NCBI GenBank assembly: GCA_016742125.1
Contig: JACVCM010000018.1
Span: 1-40,188 of the forward strand
DNA from: Sphingomonadaceae bacterium
Lineage (GTDB): Bacteria > Pseudomonadota > Alphaproteobacteria > Sphingomonadales > Sphingomonadaceae
Direction: 5' to 3'
DNA length: 40,188 nucleotides
The translations under genes and the position numbers were made by a program. Below are positions 31,415 to 38,869 of the stretch, in pieces (position 1 is the first letter of the stretch; every line of letters starts with the position of its first letter). The notes beneath the pieces are model-generated. The model saw only the letters and a list, made by a program, of their open reading frames with translations, did no database searches and was not told the origin of the DNA.

Positions 31415-33262
31415 ATGACATGTTTAAAGATCGCCGCAGCGGCTGTTGCGCTGTTGCCGGCCAGCCTGTTGGCACAAGAGGCCGACGGGGATATTGTTGT
31501 AACCGCCAGCGGGTTCGAACAGCCGCGCTCGGAAACCGGGCAGGCAATCGCCGTGATCGATGAAGATCGCCTCGACCAATTGCAGGCGTTAAGCATCGCC
31601 GACGCGCTGCGCACGATCCCCGGCACAACCGTCGTCACCAGAGGTCCTGTGGGCAGCCAAAGCGCGCTGTTCCTGCGCGGCGGGAATGGTTCGCAGACGC
31701 TCGTGCTCGTCGATGGCGTCAGGATCAACGACCCGTCCAGCCCCAACGCCGCGTTCGATTTCGGTGCGTTGCTGACGGGCAATATCGGTCGCGTCGAGGT
31801 GCTGCGCGGGCCCAACTCGATTATCTGGGGCAGCCAGGCCATCGGCGGTGTGATCAACATCCAGAGCGTTGCGCCGACCGGGACGTTGGCGGCGCGTGTC
31901 AGCACCGAATATGGCTATGCCGACAGTATGCAGGCCAGCGCCAATCTATCGGGCACCAGCGGCATGTTCGAAGGCAGTGTCGGCGGCGCTTTTTACCGTA
32001 CCGACGGGATATCGGCGCTGGCAGGCGGTACTGAAAAAGACGGCTTCGAAAACTATGCTGCGAACGGCCGGTTGAAGGTAAATCTGGCGGACAATTTCGC
32101 GCTTGATTTTCGCGGCTATTACAATCGCGGCACTATCCAATATGACGCGGCTTTCGGCGGCGGACCGAATTCACTGCCGATATCCAAAAACCGGCAGTTC
32201 GTCGGCTATGTCGGGGCAAATTTCGACTTGGCAGACGGACGCCTCCGCAATCGCGTATCCTACGCCCGTACCGACATCAGCCGGATCGGTTCCGATCCGG
32301 TCGTGTTCAGCTTCAACAATTTCGATGTGGAGGGAACAATCGACCGCTTCGAATATCACGGCGCGTTCGACCTGGCAGACGCTGCCACCATCGTTTTTGG
32401 CGTGGAGCATGAACTGACATTCGCCAGCACCTCCTTCGAGGGCGCGCCCGCGGATATCGCCCGCAACAAGGTTAGCAGCGGCTTCGGCCAGATCATCCTG
32501 CGCCCGGCGAAGGGCCTGACCCTGACCGGCGGCATCCGGCACGATGACTATAGTGACTATGGCGGGCAGACGACGCTCGGCGGCAATATTGCCTATACAC
32601 CCAATGGTGGCGACACGATGTTGCGCGCGACCTATGCCGAAGGCTTTCGCGCACCGACCCTGAGTGAGGGGCAGCCACCTTTTGGCAATCCTGACCTCAA
32701 ACCCGAAACCGCGCGAAACTTCGACCTGGGTGTCGAGCATCGCTTTCTTGACGGGCGGGCACAGGTTTTTGCGACCTACTTCAACCGGCGCAGCAATAAC
32801 CAGATCACCTTCTCGTTCGTCACTTTTCAGTCCGAAAATATCGGGCGGGTGAAGAGCGAAGGCGTGGAACTGGGCTTCGCGCTGCAGCCGACCGAGCGGT
32901 TGAACATTCAGGCTAGCTATACGATTACCGACGCCATCAATCGCTCCAGCGGCGCGAATTTCGGTAACCGGCTCGAATTACGTCCGCAGCATAGCGGTAG
33001 CCTCACTTTGGACTGGCAGACGCCGTGGAAACTGAAGCTGGGAACTACGCTGCTGCTGACCGGTGACAGTTTCGACAATGCTGCAAACACGGTGCGGCTC
33101 GATGGCTATGCGCTGGCGAGCCTGCGCGCGGCCTACCCGGTCACCAGAGCGGTCGAAATCTATGGCCGCATCGAGAATATGTTCGACAGCGGATATACAG
33201 TGGTGAACCGCTACAACACATATGGCCGCAACGCGCATGTCGGCATGCGGGCACGTTTCTGA
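31415..33262 (+). CDS. btuB: TonB-dependent vitamin B12 receptor
   Basis: A 615-residue outer-membrane transporter, almost the same length as E. coli BtuB (614). It has a signal peptide ending LLAQ at about residue 21, the TonB box region GDIVVTASGFEQPRSETGQAIAV, and a plug domain with LRTIPGTTVVTRG, LFLRGGNGSQTLVLVDGVRIND and LRGPNSIIWGSQAIGGVINI. The barrel has YAEGFRAPTLSEG and FGNPDLKPETARNFDLGVEHRF, typical of the BtuB/vitamin receptor group, and ends in HVGMRARF. An upstream cobalamin riboswitch and AAGGAG eight bases before the ATG fix both role and start. It imports cobalamin or a corrinoid into the periplasm with TonB energy. Confidence 0.95.
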   Translation: MTCLKIAAAAVALLPASLLAQEADGDIVVTASGFEQPRSETGQAIAVIDEDRLDQLQALSIADALRTIPGTTVVTRGPVGSQSALFLRGGNGSQTLVLVDGVRINDPSSPNAAFDFGALLTGNIGRVEVLRGPNSIIWGSQAIGGVINIQSVAPTGTLAARVSTEYGYADSMQASANLSGTSGMFEGSVGGAFYRTDGISALAGGTEKDGFENYAANGRLKVNLADNFALDFRGYYNRGTIQYDAAFGGGPNSLPISKNRQFVGYVGANFDLADGRLRNRVSYARTDISRIGSDPVVFSFNNFDVEGTIDRFEYHGAFDLADAATIVFGVEHELTFASTSFEGAPADIARNKVSSGFGQIILRPAKGLTLTGGIRHDDYSDYGGQTTLGGNIAYTPNGGDTMLRATYAEGFRAPTLSEGQPPFGNPDLKPETARNFDLGVEHRFLDGRAQVFATYFNRRSNNQITFSFVTFQSENIGRVKSEGVELGFALQPTERLNIQASYTITDAINRSSGANFGNRLELRPQHSGSLTLDWQTPWKLKLGTTLLLTGDSFDNAANTVRLDGYALASLRAAYPVTRAVEIYGRIENMFDSGYTVVNRYNTYGRNAHVGMRARF

Positions 33263-33311
33263 TGATTTGCCATCAGCCGAAAAGACCGATAGACAACAAA
33301 GGATGACGAAC

Positions 33312-33845
33312 ATGACATCACCCAAATGGACTGCGGGACAATTTTCCTGGCCGCTATCACTGGCGTCGAGTACGGTGGTCGGCAGCTTGCTGCTCGCCTG
33401 TGTATTTCCTTTCGCGAGTTTCGCGGCGCTTGCTGCGCTGACGATGACGCCGCGTCGCGGCCTTGTGCTGGTGACGGCGGCGTGGGCGCTTAACCAGGCG
33501 ACCGGCTTTTTCCTGATGTCCTTCCCGTGGGAAGCGCAGGCGGTGGGGCACGGGATAGCCATATTGGCAGCGACGCTTGCCGCAACAGTGGTGGCGCGTG
33601 CTGTGATCGAGGTGGTACGCGGGCCGGTTGCCTTGCGAGCCGGGGCAGCTTTGCTGTCGGCTTTCTGCGTGCATCAGTTGCTTCTGCGTGCTTACGCCAG
33701 TGTTGGGGGCGGGGCAGAGAATTTCTCTGCGGAGATCGTCGCTGGCGTTGCCGTGAACGATGTCATCTGGTTCACCGGCCTCTTGGCGCTACGCATGATC
33801 ATGGTACGCTTCTCGGGCGAGAAAGCGCTTCCCGTAGCGGCTTGA
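33312..33845 (+). CDS. small polytopic membrane protein in the B12 uptake operon
   Basis: A 177-residue inner-membrane protein with five or six predicted transmembrane helices: about residues 16-45 (STVVGSLLLACVFPFASFAALAA), 51-69 (LVLVTAAWALNQATGFFLM), 77-99, 106-125 and 142-165. It follows btuB by 49 bp under the same riboswitch. No BtuCDF-type genes are nearby, so this could be the inner-membrane step of B12 uptake, similar in size to solitary ECF S-components such as BtuM; that is inference. Two cysteines (in LLLACVFPF and SAFCVHQLL) might matter, since BtuM uses a cysteine on cobalt. I chose the ATG at 33312 because AAAGGA lies eight bases upstream; one at 33303 is too close to it. Confidence 0.75.
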   Translation: MTSPKWTAGQFSWPLSLASSTVVGSLLLACVFPFASFAALAALTMTPRRGLVLVTAAWALNQATGFFLMSFPWEAQAVGHGIAILAATLAATVVARAVIEVVRGPVALRAGAALLSAFCVHQLLLRAYASVGGGAENFSAEIVAGVAVNDVIWFTGLLALRMIMVRFSGEKALPVAA

Positions 33846-33876
33846 CGCGACTCATCTTGCGGGGGAGAGATGGAGG

Positions 33877-35043
33877 ATGAAACTTCCCCTCCCCCTTCGC
33901 CTTCCCCTCCCCCTCGCCGCGCTTCTTCTTGCCGGTTGCGCGCCCACGCAACCCACACCCACCGCCTCCGCGCCGCAAAGTGCGCAGGAAGCATTACGGC
34001 CCTACTACGCCACCCTCGACACAAATCTGCCCAAAGCACCGGCCAATCCGGCGCTCGCCCCGGACACCGTCATTACGCGCTTTGCCTTCGGCTCCTGCCA
34101 GAACGAAAATCGCGACATGAAATTCTGGGATGTGATTGCGGCGCAAAAGCCGCAGGCGTTCCTGCTGATCGGTGACAATGTCTATGGCGACACGCGGCCG
34201 ACAAATGGCGCGGACATTCCGACGCTGACGGCAAGCTATCGCAAATTGAACGCCCGCGCCGAATATGACCGTTTCCGCCGCAGCGTGCCGATGATGACAA
34301 CTTGGGACGACCATGACTATGGCGCAAACGATGCCGGTGGTGCCTTCGCATTCAAGGAATGGGCCGAGAAGGTCTACGAAAATTATTGGGGTTCGTCGGA
34401 CGAAGTGCGCGCGCGGCCCGGTGTCTATGAAAGCCGGATCGTCGGACCCGAAGGCAAGCGGGTCCAGTTCATCATCCTGGACACGCGGTTTTTCCGTTCC
34501 GATCTCGTTACCATGCCCTATCGCGACCCCGGTCCGGCGCTTGGCTGGTATATTCCAACCACCGACCCGAATGCGACCGTACTCGGAACTGCGCAATGGG
34601 CGTGGCTGGCACAGGAATTGGCCAAACCCGCTGAACTCCGCTTCATCATTTCGTCCACTCAGGTCGTCACCGATGCGCACAATTTCGAAGGCTGGACGAA
34701 TTTTCCGAAAGAGCGCGAACGCTTATATGCACTGCTCGCGGAAAAGCGCGTCGATAACGCGATCTTCCTGACGGGCGACCGGCATTCGGGTGGTTTCTAT
34801 AAAACCAGCGCACCAGGTTTATCGAAACCGCTGTGGGACTTTACCGCAAGTTCGCTGAACATGGCGTTCGGTAAAGGGGATGGCGGAGAGCGGGAACCCG
34901 ATCCCCGCCGCACGGGTGGCTTCTGGGGTATCCCCAATTTCGGTCAGATCGACATCGACTGGGCGGCAAAGACCGTGAAAATGAGCCTCCGCCGCGATGA
35001 TGGCAGCGTCATCGAGGAGCAGGTGGTCACGGCGATCGATTGA
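33877..35043 (+). CDS. PhoD-like phosphatase lipoprotein
   Basis: A 388-residue protein with a lipoprotein signal (LPLAALLLAGCAP, cysteine near residue 21) and a proline- and alanine-rich linker. The PhoD-like metallophosphatase domain contains RFAFGSCQNENRDMKFWD, LLIGDNVYGDTRP, TTWDDHDYGANDAGG and FLTGDRHSGGFY. The Asp, Asn and His residues of the binuclear metal site are all present. It should sit in the cell envelope and hydrolyse phosphate esters. It is shorter than the Tat-type PhoD at 11.6 kb and lacks its N-terminal beta domain, so the two belong to different branches. It follows the B12 membrane protein by 31 bp but has no known link to B12. Its last 17 bp overlap tail-to-tail with the PH-domain gene on the other strand. 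Confidence 0.9.
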   Translation: MKLPLPLRLPLPLAALLLAGCAPTQPTPTASAPQSAQEALRPYYATLDTNLPKAPANPALAPDTVITRFAFGSCQNENRDMKFWDVIAAQKPQAFLLIGDNVYGDTRPTNGADIPTLTASYRKLNARAEYDRFRRSVPMMTTWDDHDYGANDAGGAFAFKEWAEKVYENYWGSSDEVRARPGVYESRIVGPEGKRVQFIILDTRFFRSDLVTMPYRDPGPALGWYIPTTDPNATVLGTAQWAWLAQELAKPAELRFIISSTQVVTDAHNFEGWTNFPKERERLYALLAEKRVDNAIFLTGDRHSGGFYKTSAPGLSKPLWDFTASSLNMAFGKGDGGEREPDPRRTGGFWGIPNFGQIDIDWAAKTVKMSLRRDDGSVIEEQVVTAID

Positions 35044-36640
35044 TCGCTGAATAATCGACTGCGACCACTTTCTCCATCACCGCATTGCGGATTTTGCGGG
35101 CGGTTTCGAGCGGTAGTGCAACCATTTCAAGCCTCCCGCCCGCTATCCCGAAGTGGAGCGACGCCAACCCCAGCATGCGGGCGATAGGTCCTTGCGCAAT
35201 CTCAATGGTTTGCACCTTGATCTGCGGAGCAATGATCAAACTCTGCCGCCACCAGCCATTGCGAACATAAAGCTGCGACGCATCGGTAGCGTCACCATAA
35301 CACCGCCACTCAAGCCACCAGATCGGCAGGAGCAACAACGGCACGAACAGCATGCGCGAGGCCATCGACAAGGGAGCATCGGCGAAGACCATCGTTGCGA
35401 TCATCGCGACTATCATCGCCGCCACCAGCGCGAAAAAGCCGTTGAGCCACCAGATCAAACGCCCTTTGCGGAACCGTATCGAACTGTCGGGCGCCCCGAT
35501 CGCAGCCGCGTTGGCAATCGGCCAGATCTCGGCCAGCGTCGCAAATGGCGCGGCGACGAAATTGCTCTCTTCCTTGCTGTCCTGCGCCAGGCTGACGAAT
35601 TTCAGCGCATGCCAGCCGCGCCGTTTGCGGATCGGGCCCGTCTGGATGACCGCTGCCTGTACGCGATGCGAAGGCATGACGGCGTCGGTCAGGGTGAGAA
35701 GACCGCGGCGGCGGCGAAAACCCTTGGCAGTGCGATCGAGGCGAAAGCCATGCTCGCGGAGCATGGTGCGGATGACACCAGTCAAAAGACCGATGAAAAT
35801 CAGCGAGCCCAGTGCGCCTGCCGCCAATATGAGCCGCGCGGTCCAGCCGATACCGTTGAGATCGTCGACCGACACGCCGCGTTTCTCCGCAAGGCCAATC
35901 CAGTGACTGATGTCCCACAGGTCGTACGGCAACAGGAAATCGAACTGTTGTGCGATACCGCCCAGGATCGCAAAAATGACGAGCGAAAAGGAGTAGAGAC
36001 CGAAGGTGAAAACCCGATTGCCGTCCATCGCAAATATCGGAGGCATGTCGGCCTGATCATTCCCGTCGATTGCTTCGGCCTCCACCCACCCGGCTTTGCG
36101 GGCACGGACGACTTCGCGCAACCTGTCGGCCTCTTCGAGGCTCACAAAGCTAAGCTTCGCATCCTCACCCTCGCCGCCGCCGGTTTCGAACTTGACCTCT
36201 CCCAATCCCATGATCCGTGCCAGCGGCTTTTGCTCGATGCTGACATCCTGGATGCGCTCATAGGGGATCGAACGGGCGTTGCGGCTGAGCACACCGCTTT
36301 CGATCCGCACATCATGCTCGCCGACATGATAGCGAAATCGCAGCCAGCCGATCCAGCGGAAGAAGAAACTGAAAAACAGGATCGCGCCGACGGCGATCAA
36401 CTGGATCAGCGGATTGTCGGTGCCGCGTGTACCGAAAAAAGCGGCAAAAATGGGGAAAACAAGCTGCGGCAAGCCGGTCACAAAACCGACGAACAGTCCT
36501 TTGATGTCGAGACGGTGGCCTTCTACATGTCCCGATCCGTTCGTGTCGTGCGAAGACGACACACCGTGCGATTGCGCACCGGCGACAGGCCTCTCGTCTT
36601 CGCTCGAGGCGAATTCCGGTGGGACGTGAGATGCGGTCAA
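35027..36640 (-). CDS. bacterial PH-domain membrane protein (YdbT-like)
   Basis: A 537-residue inner-membrane protein with repeated bacterial PH (bPH2, formerly DUF304) domains. The domains are about residues 105-180 (YHVGEHDVRIESGVLSRNARSIPYERIQDVSIEQ, then LARIMGLGEVKFET), one around 300-360 and one at 455-530 (LYVRNGWWRQSLIIAPQIKVQTIEI). Between them are paired membrane helices near 48-95, 208-235, 270-290 and 395-430. YdbT/YdbS-type proteins are widespread and their role is poorly defined; membrane stress has been suggested for some. The gene is coupled to a small single-PH protein upstream by an ATGA overlap, the usual YdbS-YdbT pairing. Its 3' end overlaps the PhoD-like gene by 17 bp. 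Confidence 0.88.
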   Translation of the reverse strand: MTASHVPPEFASSEDERPVAGAQSHGVSSSHDTNGSGHVEGHRLDIKGLFVGFVTGLPQLVFPIFAAFFGTRGTDNPLIQLIAVGAILFFSFFFRWIGWLRFRYHVGEHDVRIESGVLSRNARSIPYERIQDVSIEQKPLARIMGLGEVKFETGGGEGEDAKLSFVSLEEADRLREVVRARKAGWVEAEAIDGNDQADMPPIFAMDGNRVFTFGLYSFSLVIFAILGGIAQQFDFLLPYDLWDISHWIGLAEKRGVSVDDLNGIGWTARLILAAGALGSLIFIGLLTGVIRTMLREHGFRLDRTAKGFRRRRGLLTLTDAVMPSHRVQAAVIQTGPIRKRRGWHALKFVSLAQDSKEESNFVAAPFATLAEIWPIANAAAIGAPDSSIRFRKGRLIWWLNGFFALVAAMIVAMIATMVFADAPLSMASRMLFVPLLLLPIWWLEWRCYGDATDASQLYVRNGWWRQSLIIAPQIKVQTIEIAQGPIARMLGLASLHFGIAGGRLEMVALPLETARKIRNAVMEKVVAVDYSAINRSP

Positions 36641-37110
36641 ATCACGTCCGCCCTGATCGCCGCACGAATTTGCTCCCGCATCGCCAGCGCATCGGCATGC
36701 GTCAGGCCGGGGAGCGCCACCGTGCTGTTATGGTTCCCTGCCGTGTGCACGGTCAATGTGGCCAGATCGTATCGGCGGTCGATCGGCCCCTGATCGACAT
36801 CGATATGCTGGATCCGCCCGAAAGGCACGACTGTGTCGCGGTAGAACATGTAACCGCGCACAATGCGCAGACGATCAGGACCCGTCGTATAGCCCCAATG
36901 GCGATATTTGCGGGACGGGACGATGAAAGCCACGAAGACATAGAGCAACATAACGGGCACGATGATGCTGCCCGGCGGAAGCAACCTCGCCCCCTCAAGC
37001 ACGCCAGCACCGATCACAAAGGGTAGCAGCCCGATCGCCGATGCTATCCGCGTTGCTGTAACCCAAGCGGGGTTGAGCGGGGTAAGTTCCGGCGCGGATT
37101 CTTCAGTCAT
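36637..37110 (-). CDS. small bacterial PH-domain membrane protein (YdbS-like)
   Basis: A 157-residue protein with two membrane helices (about residues 20-40 and 47-66) followed by one bPH2 domain: RKYRHWGYTTGPDRLRIVRGYMFYRDTVVPFGRIQHIDVDQGP and ATLTVHTAGNHNSTVALPGL. The pattern R-x-G-x5-T-x-VP-x-RIQ is the hallmark of this family. It partners the longer YdbT-like protein that begins within its stop codon. The ATG at 37110 is chosen since the helices start soon after; the frame stays open upstream through non-coding DNA. No clear ribosome-binding site precedes it. Confidence 0.85.
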   Translation of the reverse strand: MTEESAPELTPLNPAWVTATRIASAIGLLPFVIGAGVLEGARLLPPGSIIVPVMLLYVFVAFIVPSRKYRHWGYTTGPDRLRIVRGYMFYRDTVVPFGRIQHIDVDQGPIDRRYDLATLTVHTAGNHNSTVALPGLTHADALAMREQIRAAIRADVI

Positions 37111-37150
37111 ACTATTGATATGAGATGGCTGTGTTGCATTGGCAAGACGG

Positions 37151-37181
37151 TAATTCCTCCCTGGCACGAGGAGGAGGATTA
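37151..37181. repeat. solo hairpin similar to the DUF559-unit repeat
   Basis: AATTCCTCC (37152-37160) and GAGGAGGATT (37171-37180) form a stem of about 8 bp around CTGGCACGAG. The AATCCTCC-type ends resemble the outer hairpin of the repeats that flank the DUF559 gene. It sits just after the nitronate monooxygenase stop and may also act as a weak terminator. Confidence 0.4.
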
Positions 37182-38177
37182 ACGCGCCAACGCTTCCTCC
37201 GCTTCGGCCACCAGCTTTGCGATGATATCCACCACCGGCCGCTCCACATGCACCATGCCGACCGACTGTCCGGCCATGACCGAGCCATATTCGACATCGC
37301 CGTCGATCACCGCACGGCGGAGTGCACCGGCCCAATAATGCTCGATCTCGAGTTGCGCCGCTTCCATATCGATTTCGCCGCGGTCAAGCTTGCCCGCAAC
37401 TTCGATCTGCTTCTTGGTAAACTCCTCGGTACCCTTGTTCTTCAGCGCACGGACGGGGATCACCGGTAGACGCGGATCGATCTGTACGCTGGCCACCGCG
37501 TCGCGGGCATTGGCGCGCAGGAAAGCCTGTTTGAAATTGGGATGGGCAATGCTTTCATGCGCGCAGACGAAGCGCGTGCCGAGCTGAACGCCCGCCGCGC
37601 CCATTTCGAGATAGCTGGCTATCAGCCCACCCCGCGCAATGCCGCCCGCAACGAAGATCGGCAATTGCTCGCCCAGTTCAGGCAGGATTTCCTGCGCCAG
37701 CACAGAAGTTGCCACGGGCCCGATATGCCCACCCGCCTCACTGCCCTCGATAATCAGCGCATCGACACCCGAGCGGGCAAACTTCTTGGCGAGCGTGAGC
37801 GCGGGTGCAAAGCACATGACCTTGGCGCCGCTGTCCTTGATCGTCTCGATACTGTTCTTCGGCGGCAATCCACCCGCGAGCACTACATGGCTGACATTGT
37901 GCTTTGCACATACCGCAATCAGATCGAAAATCTGCGGGTGCATGGTAATCAGGTTGACGCCGAAGTTGCGGATGGTCATCGCCTTGGTCGCGGCAATCTC
38001 CGCATCGAGCAGGTCCGGCGTCATGGCCCCGCAGGCAATCACGCCAAAGCCGCCAGCGTTAGAGATCGCCGAAACAAGATTACGCTCCGAGACCCAAGAC
38101 ATAGCCCCGCACATGATCGCGGTATCGCAGCCCAGAAATGCGGTGCCGCGTTGCATGAGGTGGGCGAGTTTAGTCAT
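37179..38177 (-). CDS. nitronate monooxygenase-family FMN oxidoreductase
   Basis: A 332-residue TIM-barrel flavoprotein of the 2-nitropropane dioxygenase/FabK superfamily. FMN-binding features are LGCDTAIMCGAMSWVSERNLVSAISNAGGFG at the N-terminus, IIEGSEAGGHIG (about residues 142-153), IFVAGGIARGGLIASYLEMGAAGVQLGTRFV and the later KNKGTEEF region. Most members oxidise nitronates, but many in catabolic bacteria are annotated only by fold, and an enoyl-reductase-like activity is possible. The ATG overlaps the stop of the VapC toxin gene (ATGA), an odd neighbour for a metabolic enzyme. A second ATG seven codons in would avoid the overlap but lose conserved residues. Confidence 0.85.
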   Translation of the reverse strand: MTKLAHLMQRGTAFLGCDTAIMCGAMSWVSERNLVSAISNAGGFGVIACGAMTPDLLDAEIAATKAMTIRNFGVNLITMHPQIFDLIAVCAKHNVSHVVLAGGLPPKNSIETIKDSGAKVMCFAPALTLAKKFARSGVDALIIEGSEAGGHIGPVATSVLAQEILPELGEQLPIFVAGGIARGGLIASYLEMGAAGVQLGTRFVCAHESIAHPNFKQAFLRANARDAVASVQIDPRLPVIPVRALKNKGTEEFTKKQIEVAGKLDRGEIDMEAAQLEIEHYWAGALRRAVIDGDVEYGSVMAGQSVGMVHVERPVVDIIAKLVAEAEEALAR

Positions 38178-38566
38178 GAATGCCAGATTTCCAGTTTGAG
38201 ACCCTCGATATCGGCGAAGTCGCTGCCGTTGGTTGTGATCAAGGTAAGATCATTGACCATTGCAGTAGCAGCAATCATGCGGTCGATTATCTTGCGACGG
38301 CTAAATCCCGCCTGGCTTACAATCCGGCCATAGACGGTTGCCATCGATGTGGAAAAATCGACTACCGGCAACCGGCGCAGCAACACATCCAGCGCACGCC
38401 GCCGGGAAACCGCGAACTCCGGATCGACATAGACGCCGCCTTCGAGTTCAACCCTGGTGATGGCCGAAATCTTGGGGCGAACTGGCAGCGCAGTGATTTT
38501 CGTGACCATGTCATTGCGGTCGTCACGCAGGTCGATGGCCACACATGTGTCGAGCAGGAAGGTCAA
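38174..38566 (-). CDS. vapC: VapC-type PIN-domain toxin
   Basis: A 130-residue PIN-domain ribonuclease, toxin of a type II toxin-antitoxin pair. Acidic metal-site residues are Asp6 (LLDTCVAIDL), Glu40 (TRVELEGG), Asp95 (RKIIDRMIAATA) and Asp117 (TTNGSDFADI), the classical four. VapC toxins cut tRNA or rRNA until bound by VapB. The start is a TTG four bases after the VapB stop, needed to keep Asp6 and the first strand; no in-frame ATG is close. Low translation from TTG would favour antitoxin excess. Its stop overlaps the nitronate monooxygenase start. Confidence 0.9.
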   Translation of the reverse strand: MTFLLDTCVAIDLRDDRNDMVTKITALPVRPKISAITRVELEGGVYVDPEFAVSRRRALDVLLRRLPVVDFSTSMATVYGRIVSQAGFSRRKIIDRMIAATAMVNDLTLITTNGSDFADIEGLKLEIWHS

Positions 38567-38569
38567 GGA

Positions 38570-38833
38570 TCAATAAAGTCCCGGTCTATCGGGAAACTCT
38601 ATCCGGCCGTCATTCGGATCGCCACCAATGGGGCCAATCTCACGAAGTTCGCGCGCGAGAGCCTTCAACTCCGCCTTTTCGTGTTCGAGGTCGATGATCG
38701 GCAGCAATTCGAACTTTCCACCATGTTCTACCAGTTCAAACTGATCGCCTGGCTTTATTCCAAAAGACTTTGGAACACGCAAGGCGACGCTATTTCCAGT
38801 CTTGAAAGCACTAATTTTTCGAGCAACATTCAT
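38570..38833 (-). CDS. vapB: VapB-type AbrB-fold antitoxin
   Basis: An 87-residue antitoxin. The N-terminal AbrB/SpoVT DNA-binding swapped hairpin (ARKISAFKTGNSVALRVPKSFG, then KPGDQFELVEHGGKFELLPI) is followed by a charged tail (DLEHEKAELKALARELRE and PNDGRIEFPDRPGLY) that should wrap the VapC active site. It is encoded directly before vapC with a 3-bp gap. The start is the ATG at 38833: it begins at the fold, and the promoter predicted just upstream ends at it, so the mRNA is nearly leaderless. An upstream TTG would lie within the -35 box. Two GGTATAT direct repeats and a short palindrome in the promoter are likely binding sites of the VapBC complex. Confidence 0.88.
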   Translation of the reverse strand: MNVARKISAFKTGNSVALRVPKSFGIKPGDQFELVEHGGKFELLPIIDLEHEKAELKALARELREIGPIGGDPNDGRIEFPDRPGLY

Positions 38834-38840
38834 TGGGTTG

Positions 38841-38869
38841 TATATACCGGATATACCTGCGGCCGTCAA
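38841..38869 (-). promoter_or_regulatory. vapBC promoter with likely autoregulatory operator
   Basis: On the minus strand TTGACG (complement 38864-38869) and TATATA (complement 38841-38846) are 17 bases apart, a near-consensus promoter that begins one base after the lysC stop. GTATAT-5 nt-ATATAC (38840-38856) overlaps the -10, and on the minus strand GGTATAT occurs twice, 9 bases apart, as expected for AbrB-type autoregulation. Confidence 0.65.

Noticed and set aside
33877..33925. Repeated CTTCCCCTCCCC tract
   Set aside because: It is the signal-peptide coding start of the PhoD-like lipoprotein (alternating Leu and Pro codons), not a non-coding repeat.
35153..36793. 546-codon open frame on the plus strand opposite the PH-domain genes
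   Set aside because: Its translation is rich in Arg, Gln and Asp without domains, while the minus strand encodes clear bPH2 repeats and membrane helices.
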